Shown here one piece after another: positions 26,949-35,189 of a stretch of 37,196 nt of DNA. How positions within the stretch are numbered: position 1 is the stretch's first letter; every line of letters starts with the position of its first letter. The DNA is from Planctomycetota bacterium (GTDB lineage: Bacteria > Planctomycetota > UBA1135 > JADKAF01): positions 1-37,196 of the forward strand of contig JAEUHW010000048.1 of the NCBI GenBank assembly GCA_016793245.1, given 5' to 3'. The notes below the pieces were generated by a model that was not told where the DNA came from, searched no databases, and saw nothing but the letters and a program-made list of their open reading frames with translations. Position numbers and translations under genes: made by a program.

Positions 26949-28052
26949 TCAGCTCCGGAAGATCGGCAGGAGATCGGCGAGCGGTTCGCGGATCATCGCC
27001 AGGTCGTCGTTGCTCTGGCAGAGCTTGCGCAGGTTCTGCGTGAGCGCGTCGGTGACGTGCTTCAAGCCGGCCAGCTTCTCGGGAGCGAACACGGTGGCGA
27101 TCCGGCCGAACTCGGCGAGGATGCGCTGGACGGCGACGCGTCCGAAGGCGCGGCTCAGCGCCTCCTCGTCCCACGCGGGAAGGAACTCCTTCCCTTCCTC
27201 GGTGTGCCGGCGCAGTAGGTCCTCGCGGCGCGAGGCCTCGGGCCCGCCCCAGCCGTCGTAGAGCAAGCTCGCCAAGTCGTAGTGCGGCGGCGCCATCAGC
27301 GCGCGATCGAAGCCGGTCATCACCAGGCGCTTCCCCGCCGTGACGTGCAAGTTGCGCCCCGTGAACGAGCGATGCGCGCAGAGGCGCGGCATCGAGGTGA
27401 TGTCGCGCGCGAGACGCGCGAACTCGATGCGGATCGGCTCCACGTGCGCGCCGCGGCTCGGCACGCCGAAGATCTTCGGCAGCGCCTCGTCGACGAAGGC
27501 GTCGAGCTCGGCGATGAGCTCGGCCTCGTTCAGCGCGCGAGAGAACGGCGGATGATCGGTGTGCTTGCCGGGCACGAGCAGGCGCTGCATCTGCAAGATG
27601 AGCGAGAGGCTCTCCTCGTAGCGCCGCGCGGCTTCGGCCGGGGGCAGGTCGATCAGGCGGTTCTGGCCTAGGTCTTCGACGAGCAACTGGCCGCGCTCGC
27701 GCGAGCACGCGTAGAGCTCGGGGACGGTGAAGCCCGCGGCGCGCAGGGTGTCGCGCACGGCGAGCCAGTCCTCGACGGGGCCCGCGGCGAAGATCGCGGT
27801 GGGCGGCACGGTCTTCCCCTGCAGCTTCACGCGCGTGAGATGCCAGGCGCGCTGGCTGGTCTCGAGAGGCGTGCCGGGGCTCTTCTGCGCGGCGATGCGC
27901 TCCAAGACCTTCTCGAGATCGACCATGCCCTGCCCTTGCTCGGCGGCGAGCGGTTGCGACTCTTCGTCCGGCAACACCTCCCGCGGGTGCGACGTCGGGC
28001 GTGCCGGCGAAGAGGTGCTCTTCGGCCGGAGCTCCCGACTTTCCAAGCACAT
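26949..28052 (-). CDS. APH/AmgK-like kinase-fold protein, probably catalytically dead
   Basis: Up to 367 residues. The fold matches aminoglycoside-phosphotransferase-type sugar kinases, nearest in pattern to cell-wall amino-sugar kinase AmgK: N-lobe AIFAAGPVEDWLAVRDTLRAAG (from 86), LLVEDLGQNRL (123-133), then the C-lobe. The catalytic loop, normally H-x-D-[FY]-H-x-x-N, reads HRSFTGRN (227-234) with serine at the catalytic aspartate. The metal-binding loop, normally [IL]DF.., reads TGFDRAL (246-252) with glycine at the aspartate; APPHYDLASLLYD (254-266) is conserved. N234 remains. It should therefore be weakly active or a pseudokinase. The start is unsure: residues 1-42 are low-complexity, and an ATG at 27926 is an alternative. 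It diverges from the zinc-ribbon gene. Confidence 0.72.
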   Translation of the reverse strand: MCLESRELRPKSTSSPARPTSHPREVLPDEESQPLAAEQGQGMVDLEKVLERIAAQKSPGTPLETSQRAWHLTRVKLQGKTVPPTAIFAAGPVEDWLAVRDTLRAAGFTVPELYACSRERGQLLVEDLGQNRLIDLPPAEAARRYEESLSLILQMQRLLVPGKHTDHPPFSRALNEAELIAELDAFVDEALPKIFGVPSRGAHVEPIRIEFARLARDITSMPRLCAHRSFTGRNLHVTAGKRLVMTGFDRALMAPPHYDLASLLYDGWGGPEASRREDLLRRHTEEGKEFLPAWDEEALSRAFGRVAVQRILAEFGRIATVFAPEKLAGLKHVTDALTQNLRKLCQSNDDLAMIREPLADLLPIFRS

Positions 28053-28086
28053 CGCCGGGCCGTCGCGAGTGCCGCGCGGAGGTCGA

Positions 28087-28105
28087 GCCGGTCATAATGA
28101 TCGGC
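28087..28105. promoter_or_regulatory. Operator-like palindrome over a -10-like box
   Basis: GCCGGTCATAATGATCGGC is a 19-nt palindrome with one G-T mismatch, centred on A28096. It contains CATAAT (28093-28098), a -10-like box for the plus-strand gene at 28182, and on the minus strand TATGAC for the kinase-fold gene. No good -35 is seen for either. Confidence 0.4.
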
Positions 28106-28181
28106 CGTTCGACGGTCAAGGCTGCAGGCTTTCGGCGGCGCGGGTCTAGCCTCGCCGGAGGGTTGTTGCGCGGAGGTTCCG

Positions 28182-28724
28182 ATGGAGAGCGAATGCCCCG
28201 AGTGCGGATCCGATCTCCTCGTGGAAGTCGTCGGCAGCGCGGGGCGACTGCTCGAGTGCGGTCTTTGCGGTGAGCTCTGCGGGGACGACGCCCTCGTCGG
28301 CCCGGAGTTGCTGCGCCGCGAAGCGCGGGACCGCGGGCTCGATCCGCGGGTGCACGACTTCGCGCGCCGCTTGGAGATCGTGCCCGGCCTGCGCATCGAT
28401 CGCGTGGTCGGCGGAGATGCGCGCGAAGGCACCTGGCCGACCGTGTTCTTCCACCTCGGTCCGGTGGGCTTTCCCTGGCTCGAGCCGCTGACGCAGTCGC
28501 TGGCGCTGGCGACGCATGGAGCCAAGCTCCGCTGGAGCCTCGAGCTGCAGTATCAGCATCGCTTGGAGCTGCTCTTCCGCCCCCGGCTCCTCGGCGAGCG
28601 ACGGCGCTTCAGCGCCGAGGAGATCGAGGATGCCTATGCGGACCTCGATCGCTGCGCCAGAGCTCTCGAGCGCGATCGCCTCTCCTCGTGGTGGCGTCCG
28701 GCGTTCCGCGTGCGCGGCACCTGA
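28182..28724 (+). CDS. Hypothetical zinc-ribbon protein
   Basis: A 180-residue protein I cannot assign to a family. The N-terminus is a probable zinc ribbon with C5-x2-C8 and C26-x2-C29 (CPEC and CGLC). The remainder is soluble, with a predicted mixed fold: VFFHLGPVGFPWLEPL near 87-102 and an acidic-basic helix near 140-165 (RFSAEEIEDAYADLDRCARAL). A CGGAGG ribosome-binding site lies about 6 nt before the ATG, which supports the start. It shares a 129-nt divergent region with the kinase-fold gene, and the VWA gene follows after 83 nt. Confidence 0.65.
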   Translation: MESECPECGSDLLVEVVGSAGRLLECGLCGELCGDDALVGPELLRREARDRGLDPRVHDFARRLEIVPGLRIDRVVGGDAREGTWPTVFFHLGPVGFPWLEPLTQSLALATHGAKLRWSLELQYQHRLELLFRPRLLGERRRFSAEEIEDAYADLDRCARALERDRLSSWWRPAFRVRGT

Positions 28725-28807
28725 CGCGCCGCGCGGGTTGCGGAAAGGCCGGCCGGCGTGCGGAATGGACGCGCCGCCCGGACCGGCTCTCGCCGAGGTG
28801 ATCGCCC

Positions 28808-30322
28808 GTGCACTTGGTTCTCCGCTTCGCCCTCGCTCTCTGGCTCTCCTCGCCCGCGCTCGTCGCGCAGCAGGACGAGATCGTCTCCGACTTCCAGAAG
28901 GCGTTCCCGCGCTTCAAGGAGCGGCCGGAGCGCATCGAGGCCGTCCGCACGCTCGATTCCGCGACTTCGCCGGGCGTGATCGACGTGCTCGCCGGCCTCT
29001 TCAAGGATCGCGATCCCGAGGTCGCGCGCGCGGCGGAGGAAGTCCTCGGCGCGATCAAGACCCCCGAGGTCCGCGCCGCCGTACGAGCTCGCATTCCCGA
29101 CGAGAAGGACGCGCGGACCCTCGCGGGCTTGGTGAAGTCCCTCGGCGCCGCCAAGGACGCCGAAGGCGCTCCGCTCGCGCGCGCTCAACTCGCGCATAAG
29201 GACCTCGAGGTGCGCCTCGCCGCCGTGCGCACGGTCGCCTTGCTGCGCGACAAGGAAGCGCAGCCGCTCCTGCTCGCCCTCCTCGCCGAGAAGGACAACG
29301 CGCTGCGGATCTCCGCGCTCGACGCGCTCGGCGACCTCGCCGATCCCGCCGCAGGCAGCGCGATCGCCGGCGTCCTCGCGGATCCCGATTGGCAGGTGAA
29401 GGCCGCGGCCGTCGCCGCCGCGCGCAAGGTCCGTGCGAAAGAGCCGATCGGTCCGCTGGTGGCGCTCTTGCGCGACGAAGGGCGCATCGCCGCCGATGCG
29501 ATGCAGGCTCTGGTCGCGATCACCGGCGACTCCTACGACCGCGCGGAGCTCTGGGAGCGCTGGTGGGAGAGGACCGGGGAGCGCTACGTCGTTCCCACCG
29601 CGGCCGAGCTGAAGGCGCGCGCCGAGGCGATGAAGGCCAGCCGCGCGCGCTACGGTCCCGTGCGCGAGGACGGCACGCAGTACCACGGCATCGAAACGCC
29701 CTCGAAGCGCATCCTGTTCATCATCGACGTCTCCGGTTCGATGGACGAGCTGATCATCGATCGCGCGGCGTTCGAGGGTCGCGGCTACAAGAACTACACC
29801 AAGATGGAGATCGCGAAGGGCGAGCTCTCGCGCACGCTGGAAGGGCTCGGTCCGAACGTGCGCTTCAACATCCTCGCGTTCGCCGCCGAGGTGATCCCGT
29901 GGAAGAAGGGCCTCGTGCAGGCCAACGTGGTGAACCGCTCGAATGCGCTGAAATGGGTCGAGCGCCTTCAGCCGATCGGCGGCACGAGCGCGCAGGCGCT
30001 CTCCTCGGCGCTGGGGGGCGGAGACTTGGAGAAGGGGCGCACGAACACCTACGGCGCCCTCACCGCCGGTCTCGACCTCGCCGGCCGCGGGACGCAGGAC
30101 CGCTACTACGCCTCGGAGATCGACACGATCTTCTTCCTCTCCGACGGGCGACCGACGGCGGGCGAGTACGTCGAGACCGACGACATCGTGGTGCGCATCT
30201 GCGAGATGAATCGCCTGAAGAAGCTCGTGCTGCACACCATCGCGATCGGGCAGTTTCAGAAGGACTTCATGCGCGACCTGGCCGAGCGGAACGGCGGGGT
30301 CTTCGTCGATCTCGGCAAGTGA
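28808..30322 (+). CDS. Secreted HEAT-repeat and von Willebrand A domain protein
   Basis: A 504-residue protein with a signal peptide ending near ALVAQQ (residue 21). Residues about 25-245 form HEAT-like helical repeats, seen as recurring LLA.KD..LRISALDALGDLADP and DPDWQVKAAAVAAARKV units. A linker with a WERWW motif (about 248-252) leads to a VWA domain: MIDAS DVSGSMD (307-313), the TSAQAL/TNTYGAL threonine region, and SDGRPTAGE near 443-451. A complete MIDAS suggests metal-dependent binding to a protein ligand in the periplasm or outside the cell. This architecture is common in Planctomycetota. The GTG at 28808 gives a proper signal peptide. The ligand is unknown. Confidence 0.8.
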   Translation: MHLVLRFALALWLSSPALVAQQDEIVSDFQKAFPRFKERPERIEAVRTLDSATSPGVIDVLAGLFKDRDPEVARAAEEVLGAIKTPEVRAAVRARIPDEKDARTLAGLVKSLGAAKDAEGAPLARAQLAHKDLEVRLAAVRTVALLRDKEAQPLLLALLAEKDNALRISALDALGDLADPAAGSAIAGVLADPDWQVKAAAVAAARKVRAKEPIGPLVALLRDEGRIAADAMQALVAITGDSYDRAELWERWWERTGERYVVPTAAELKARAEAMKASRARYGPVREDGTQYHGIETPSKRILFIIDVSGSMDELIIDRAAFEGRGYKNYTKMEIAKGELSRTLEGLGPNVRFNILAFAAEVIPWKKGLVQANVVNRSNALKWVERLQPIGGTSAQALSSALGGGDLEKGRTNTYGALTAGLDLAGRGTQDRYYASEIDTIFFLSDGRPTAGEYVETDDIVVRICEMNRLKKLVLHTIAIGQFQKDFMRDLAERNGGVFVDLGK

Positions 30323-30371
30323 GCCCGAGACGCGTCTTGCCCGCCGGCCGATCAAAAGCCTGACTCGATCC

Positions 30372-30400
30372 TTGACCCTCTCGCGGCGGTGCCGTACAAA
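30372..30400 (+). promoter_or_regulatory. Sigma70-type promoter TTGACC-17-TACAAA
   Basis: The -35 TTGACC (30372-30377) and -10 TACAAA (30395-30400) are separated by exactly 17 nt, the best match in the window. Transcription would begin near 30407, right at the start of a palindrome and about 400 nt before the tRNA. Confidence 0.6.
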
Positions 30401-30408
30401 CGCGCCCC

Positions 30409-30430
30409 GTCGCGCGAAGCTTCGCGCGAC
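30409..30430 (+). repeat. 22-nt perfect palindrome at the presumed transcript 5' end
   Basis: GTCGCGCGAAG (30409-30419) is followed directly by its reverse complement (30420-30430). It could be an operator just downstream of the promoter, a stabilising 5' hairpin, or the terminator of the VWA gene 87 nt upstream; no T-run follows. Confidence 0.6.
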
Positions 30431-30803
30431 CGATGGGTATCCTTCCATGGACGCCCGGACCGACTCGCCCTGAGCGGGTGCACGAGGTGGAGCGGGGTTC
30501 GCCCCGAGCTATCGTGCGCTTCGGATGGTGGCGAGGGCACGCGCGAGAACGCCAGGGGCGGTGGGAAAACAGCCTCGGATTCGGCGCTCGAGTGCGGCAG
30601 GTCCTCCGGACCGAGAGTTCTGGAGTCGCGACTCTGCGCTTCTGGCGTAGGGACGTGAGTTCGGGGCGAATCGCCGTTCGGAGCGGAGCGCGCGCATCCC
30701 GATGCGCGATCCGAGTACCGCGGGACGGACGACCCGGTCGAGTTCGGCTGGCCACTCGCGCCACGCTGGATCTTCGGCCGGCCGAGGAAATCGGATTGGG
30801 AAA

Positions 30804-30881
<78 letters not shown>

Positions 30882-31647
30882 CTCACCGCTTGCTTCGGTT
30901 GCTGGCGCTGCGGCCTTCGCCGCGCGAAGGCGACCGCTTCTGCAACGGCGTGCGAGGTAGTGGCGCTCGAGGTTGCAACCTAGGGTTCTGATTCCAGGCC
31001 GTGGAGCCTACGGAACGGTGCCCTGAGGGATTGCAAACTTCGAGCCTGCAACCTAAGCGAGCTTCGCCTACGAAGTTCGCAGCCCGAGAACGCCACAGCA
31101 TCGGATGGCCCGGCCTCTGCTCCGCACCGCCGCTCGCCATTGCCATGCTGAAGCCGTGGGCGCTGCTTTCGCTCGGTCTCGTATCGAGTGACTTGGCGGC
31201 GTGCTTCGCGCTCTTTCGCGCGAGGCGCTGCGGAGTGTCGCGGGTCTCGCCTAGGCGGAGATCGTCGCCGTAGCGGAGCGTTCTGCCCTCGCAAATCGAT
31301 GCGTCTGGGCGCCGTGTCGCGCCGTATCCCTCGCGCACTCCTCGCCGGAAACGCGTTCCCTCGCTGGGGCGCGAGAGCGGAAGAGGCGAGCGCGGAGCGG
31401 AAGACAGGATCGCGTTCCTGCATCGGCGCTAGTCGATCCCGTGTGTTGACCGAGTGGCGCGCGACCTCGCGCGTTCCGGTCCGTTCGAGAGATGCGCCCG
31501 CCGCGCGCGGGGCGCGCCGCCGTGCCTCGCCAGCACGTGCGAAGAAGGAACAGAGACGCGCGCCGAGTCGGTGGCCTCGTGGCTTCCGGATCGCAACGCT
31601 GCTTCATCGCGGCCTCGAGCCGCTTCGCTTCGAGCCCGGAGTCCACC
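30882..31647 (+). other. Gene-free region upstream of rho, probable long leader
   Basis: These 766 nt hold no credible gene. A direct repeat TCGAGGTTGCAACCTA (30967-30982) recurs as TCGAGCCTGCAACCTA (31040-31055), 14 of 16 matching; the first copy contains the palindrome AGGTTGCAACCT. A 10-bp hairpin with loop CCTA spans 31057-31080. A TTGACC at 31446 has no matching -10. rho genes in many bacteria have long leaders used for autoregulation, so part of this may be such a leader. Confidence 0.4.
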
Positions 31648-33621
31648 GTGCCCCAAGACCTGCAAGCCTCCTCCTCCTACGCTGGCCCCGGCCATCCGCG
31701 CCGTCGGCGTGGACGTGGCGGTGCGCCGAAGAGAGGTGGAGGCCCGCCTGCGCATGGACATCCCGCGCCGGGAGGCGATCCCGGCGGCAGCTCCGGTGAA
31801 GGTGCCGGCTACGGCGGCGCGGGGAGCGGCTACGGAGCCGGTGGTCACGGCGCGGGCGGATACGGCGCCGGTGGCCAAGGGACCGGGGGCTACGGCGGCG
31901 GAGGCTATGAGGGTGGTGGCGGAGGCGGCGCCGAAGGCGGCGGCGATTGGGGCGGAGGACGCGGCGGGCGCCGGCGACGCGGGCGACGAGGCGGACGCGG
32001 AAGTGCACCGGGGCGCGGTGCGCGGCCTGCCGGAAGGCCGCCGGGAGACTTCGGCGCCGCGGCTCCGACGAACGAAGGCTTCGGCGCGGTCGGGGGCTAC
32101 GACGGCCCTGGCTACGACAGCGGTGGAGACCGCGGGGACGGCGAGCGCGGTGCAGGGTATTCCGGCGCCGGTTACGACGGGCCCCACGACGCTCGCTCCG
32201 GCTACGCGGACGCCGGCTCCGACCCTCGAGGCGGCGCTGCGCCGCAAGATGGCGGGAACTACGGTGGCTACGGCGGCGCGGAAGGGGTCGCCCCGCGCGA
32301 GCGCCGCGGCGGACCAGGTCGCTCGGGAGGTTTTCCGGCGAAGGGGCCCGCGAAGCGCGGGCGCCGAGGACAGAAGCCGCGCGGCAAGTTCCGCGGCGAG
32401 GGCGGGGGACCGGGGATGCAGGCCGGTCCGGCGCATGCCGGACGAGCGCCCTCTCACGGCGGACCGGAGGTCCGCGGCGAGCTGGTCGAGATCACGGGTG
32501 TCCTGGAGCTCGAGAAGGGCGGCACCGGCTATCTCCGCCAAGCGGCCCGCAACTTCCATCGCCTCCCCGACGACACCTTCGTCGCGCAGCAGACGATCCA
32601 TCGCTACGGCTTGCGCGACGGCTCCTTCATCGAAGGGCGGCAGACGCCCGCCGCCGGACCGGGCAAGAAGCCGATCCTGCGCGAGGTGATCCTCGTCGAC
32701 GGCATGGATCCGCAGGAGGCGAAGCACCTCCCGCACTTCAAGCGCCTGGTCTCCGTCGATCCGGACTTCCAGTATCGCCTCGGCGAAGTGCCCATCGAGA
32801 CGGGCATGGAGCAGGGCGACACCGCGCTGCGCATCATGGACATGCTGATGCCGCTCGGCCGCGGCCAGCGCGCGCTGATCGTGGCACCGCCGCGCGGCGG
32901 CAAGACGGTGCTGATGCAGAAGATGGCGAAGGCCATCGAGCTCAAGTACCCCGACGTGCACCTGATGGTGATGCTCATCGACGAGCGCCCCGAGGAAGGC
33001 ACGCACTGGAAGCGCAGCGTGAAGGGCGAGGTGTACGTCTCGACCGCCGACGAGTCGGCGAAGGACCACATCCAGACCGCCGAAGGCGTCTGGCGCCGCG
33101 CCTGCCGCCTCTGCGAATGCGGCCAGGAGGTCGTGCTGCTGCTCGACTCCATCACGCGTCTCGCCCGTGCGTACAACCAGGAGATCGGGAACTCCGGTCG
33201 CATCCTCTCGGGAGGCATCGACTCCCGCACGATGGAGCGCCCGAAGAAGATCTTCGGATCCGCGCGTAACACGGAGGACGGAGGCAGCTTGACCATCATC
33301 GGCACCTGCCTCGTCGACACCGGCTCGAAGATGGACCAGGTCATCTTCGAGGAGTTCAAGGGCACGGGGAACATGGAGATCAACCTCTCGCGCTTGCTCG
33401 CCGAGAAGCGCATCTTCCCCGCGTTCGATCTCGCCGGCTCCGGCACGCGCAAGGAGGAGCGCCTGCTCGAGCGCTCCGAGCTCATGAAGGTTTCCTTGCT
33501 CCGCCGCGTGCTGAACAAGATGCGCCCGATGGAGGCGATGGAGCTGCTCTCGAAGAAGCTCGAGCAGTACCCGACCAACCGCGACTTCCTCGAGCAGTTC
33601 AACCTGGTCAATTATCAATGA
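31648..33621 (+). CDS. rho: Transcription termination factor Rho with Gly/Arg-rich N-terminal extension
   Basis: A 657-residue Rho; the usual length is about 420. Residues 1-273 are a low-complexity Gly/Tyr/Arg/Ala region with many GGYGAGG-like units and basic patches such as RGRRGQKPRGKFRG; no N-terminal helix bundle (Rho_N) is recognisable. The RNA-binding cold-shock domain spans about 278-360 (GVLELEKGGTGYLR). The hexameric ATPase has P-loop APPRGGKT (413-420) and Walker B LLLDSITRLARAYN with D500, and the family-typical GSLTIIGTCLVDTGSKMD. Rho loads on untranslated RNA and releases RNA polymerase. The GTG at 31648 follows CCGGAG at 6-nt spacing; the frame is open further upstream, so the exact start is moderately sure. 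Confidence 0.93.
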   Translation: MPQDLQASSSYAGPGHPRRRRGRGGAPKRGGGPPAHGHPAPGGDPGGSSGEGAGYGGAGSGYGAGGHGAGGYGAGGQGTGGYGGGGYEGGGGGGAEGGGDWGGGRGGRRRRGRRGGRGSAPGRGARPAGRPPGDFGAAAPTNEGFGAVGGYDGPGYDSGGDRGDGERGAGYSGAGYDGPHDARSGYADAGSDPRGGAAPQDGGNYGGYGGAEGVAPRERRGGPGRSGGFPAKGPAKRGRRGQKPRGKFRGEGGGPGMQAGPAHAGRAPSHGGPEVRGELVEITGVLELEKGGTGYLRQAARNFHRLPDDTFVAQQTIHRYGLRDGSFIEGRQTPAAGPGKKPILREVILVDGMDPQEAKHLPHFKRLVSVDPDFQYRLGEVPIETGMEQGDTALRIMDMLMPLGRGQRALIVAPPRGGKTVLMQKMAKAIELKYPDVHLMVMLIDERPEEGTHWKRSVKGEVYVSTADESAKDHIQTAEGVWRRACRLCECGQEVVLLLDSITRLARAYNQEIGNSGRILSGGIDSRTMERPKKIFGSARNTEDGGSLTIIGTCLVDTGSKMDQVIFEEFKGTGNMEINLSRLLAEKRIFPAFDLAGSGTRKEERLLERSELMKVSLLRRVLNKMRPMEAMELLSKKLEQYPTNRDFLEQFNLVNYQ

Positions 33622-33694
33622 GCCGGTCGGCGTGGCCCGCCGGCTGCGCCCCCGAGCCTTCCTCTCTCCGTCCTCGCGAACCCCGGTTGCCGAG

Positions 33695-34411
33695 ATGATC
33701 CGCGTCCAAGATCTCAGCAAGAGCTTCGGTTCCCATCGCGCCGTCGATCACGTCTCGTTCGAGATCGAGACCGGCGAGATCGTGGGTTTCATCGGCCCGA
33801 ACGGCGCCGGGAAGAGCACGACGATGCGCATGCTCACCGGCTACCTCGCGAGCGACCGCGGTCGCGCCGAGGTGCTGGGCTTCGACGTCTCGCGCCATCC
33901 GCTCGAAGTGCAGCGCCGCATCGGCTACCTGCCCGAGTCGAACCCGCTGTACGTCGACATGCGCGTGCGGCCCTTCTTGCGCTTCGTCGCCGAGGTGCGC
34001 GGCATCCCGCGCCGCGAGCGCGCCGCGGCCGTCGAGCGCGCGATCGAGCTCTGCGCGCTGCAGGAGGTCGCGCGGAAGCGCATCCGCGAGTGCTCGAAGG
34101 GCTACAAGCAGCGCGTCGGCCTGGCCCAGGCGGTGATCCATTCGCCGAAGGTGCTGATCCTCGACGAGCCCACCGAGGGCTTGGATCCCAACCAACGCGT
34201 CGTCATGCGCGACCTGATCCAGGGCTTCGCGAAGCAAGGCGCCACGGTGATCCTCTCGACGCACATCCTCCCCGAGGTCGAGCTCACCTGCCCGCGCGCG
34301 CTGATGATCTCGCGCGGGCGCATCGTCGCCGACGGGGCCCCGAAGAAGATCTCCGGTCCGCTCGGAACGCTCGAGCAGGCCTTCCGCCAGATCACGCAGA
34401 CGAAGGAGTAG
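33695..34411 (+). CDS. ABC transporter ATPase (GldA/CcmA-like)
   Basis: A 238-residue ATPase subunit for an ABC-2 transporter. It shows Walker A GPNGAGKST (34-42), signature region CSKGYKQRVGLAQA (133-146), Walker B VLILDEPT (153-160) with E158, and H190. The IGYLPESNPLY segment (77-87) is typical of the gliding/Gld-type and drug-exporter clade, with glutamate where the Q-loop residue normally lies. The ATG at 33695 is chosen because the first strand begins immediately after it. It lies 73 nt after rho and 4 nt before the permease gene, so it forms an operon with the next two genes. Confidence 0.9.
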   Translation: MIRVQDLSKSFGSHRAVDHVSFEIETGEIVGFIGPNGAGKSTTMRMLTGYLASDRGRAEVLGFDVSRHPLEVQRRIGYLPESNPLYVDMRVRPFLRFVAEVRGIPRRERAAAVERAIELCALQEVARKRIRECSKGYKQRVGLAQAVIHSPKVLILDEPTEGLDPNQRVVMRDLIQGFAKQGATVILSTHILPEVELTCPRALMISRGRIVADGAPKKISGPLGTLEQAFRQITQTKE

Positions 34412-34415
34412 CAAC

Positions 34416-35186
34416 GTGGCAGCTGCCCTCGCCATCGCGAAGCGCGAGTGGAAGGCGTACTTCGCCTCGCCGCTCGGCTTCGTCCTCTTGATCCTGTTCT
34501 CGCTGCTGCTCGGGCTCTTCGTGTACCTCTGGAGCCCGTTCGGCGTGCCGACCCTCTTCGCGCGCCAGAGCGCGGATCTCTCGGGCGTCTTCGCCGCGCG
34601 CCATCTGCCGCTGCTCTTCGTGCTCTTCGGTGCGGCGATCTCGATGCGCCTCTGGAGCGAGGAGCGGCGCCTGGGCACCGAGGAGCTCCTGCTCACCTTG
34701 CCCGTGCGGCCGATCGATGCGGTGCTCGGCAAGTTCCTCGGCGCGATGGGGATGCTCGTGCTCTGCCTCGCGACGACGCTGCCGACGGTCTACGTCGTCT
34801 GGTCGCTCTGCGACGATCCGCGCGGCCTGGAATGGGGGCCGATCCTCGGCGGCTACGCGGGGAGCCTCGTGCTGGGTGCGACCTGCATCGCGCTCGGTCA
34901 GCTCGCGAGCGCGTTCACGCGCGATCAGCTCGTGGCCTTCCTCGTCGGCTTCACGCTGCTGGCACTCTGGTTCTTCCTCGCCGATCTCGCGACGAACCTG
35001 GCGCCGCATCTGCCGGAGCGCTTCGCTGGGGCCGCGCTCGAGGTCCAGCAGTACGGCTTGACCGCGCTCTTCGACTCCGTCGACCGCGGCGTGATCTTGA
35101 TGAAGAACCTGGTCTTCCTCGTCAGCGCCTGCGCGCTGCTCCTCGGTCTCAACGCCGCCGTGCTCACCTGGCGGAAGGCGGGCTAG
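34416..35186 (+). CDS. ABC-2 type permease (GldF-like)
   Basis: A 256-residue inner-membrane protein with six expected helices (about 20-40, 60-78, 103-125, 140-165, 175-195, 230-250). The opening AIAKREWKAYFASPLGFVLL and the EERRLGTEELLLTLPVRPIDAVLGKFLG segment (split near 82-109) are hallmarks of the GldF/ABC-2 permease family. The GTG at 34416 is preceded by AAGGAG at suitable spacing. It follows the ATPase gene by 4 nt and is followed by the GldG-like gene after 3 nt. In Bacteroidota the related trio is needed for gliding; elsewhere the transported molecule is unknown. Confidence 0.88.
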   Translation: MAAALAIAKREWKAYFASPLGFVLLILFSLLLGLFVYLWSPFGVPTLFARQSADLSGVFAARHLPLLFVLFGAAISMRLWSEERRLGTEELLLTLPVRPIDAVLGKFLGAMGMLVLCLATTLPTVYVVWSLCDDPRGLEWGPILGGYAGSLVLGATCIALGQLASAFTRDQLVAFLVGFTLLALWFFLADLATNLAPHLPERFAGAALEVQQYGLTALFDSVDRGVILMKNLVFLVSACALLLGLNAAVLTWRKAG

Positions 35187-35189
35187 CGC

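Larger units (their letters stand above)
30323..30803 (+). other. Gene-free region before tRNA-Pro, possible structured RNA
   Basis: No coding sequence is credible here. It contains a good promoter (30372-30400), a 22-nt palindrome, and further stems: CGGGG-TTCG-CCCCG (30493-30506) nested within GCACGA/TCGTGC (30480-30517), and CGCGCAT-CCCG-ATGCGCG (30691-30708). I compared it by eye with RNase P RNA, tmRNA and SRP RNA hallmarks on both strands and saw none. It may be a long tRNA leader or an unknown RNA. Confidence 0.4.

Noticed and set aside
31001..31273. 90-residue plus-strand frame upstream of rho with a hydrophobic LSLGLVSSDLAACFALF stretch
   Set aside because: A chance membrane-like segment; no ribosome-binding site, and the remainder is not protein-like. 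A minus-strand frame over the same bases is equally long.
31446..31474. TTGACC as -35 of a rho promoter
   Set aside because: No -10-like sequence occurs at 15-19 nt; the spacing leads into GCGCGT.
31790..32300. Tandem DNA repeats rich in GGCGGC and TACGGC as a repeat locus
   Set aside because: They encode the Gly/Tyr-rich part of Rho in frame with variable codons, so they are protein low complexity rather than a separate DNA repeat.
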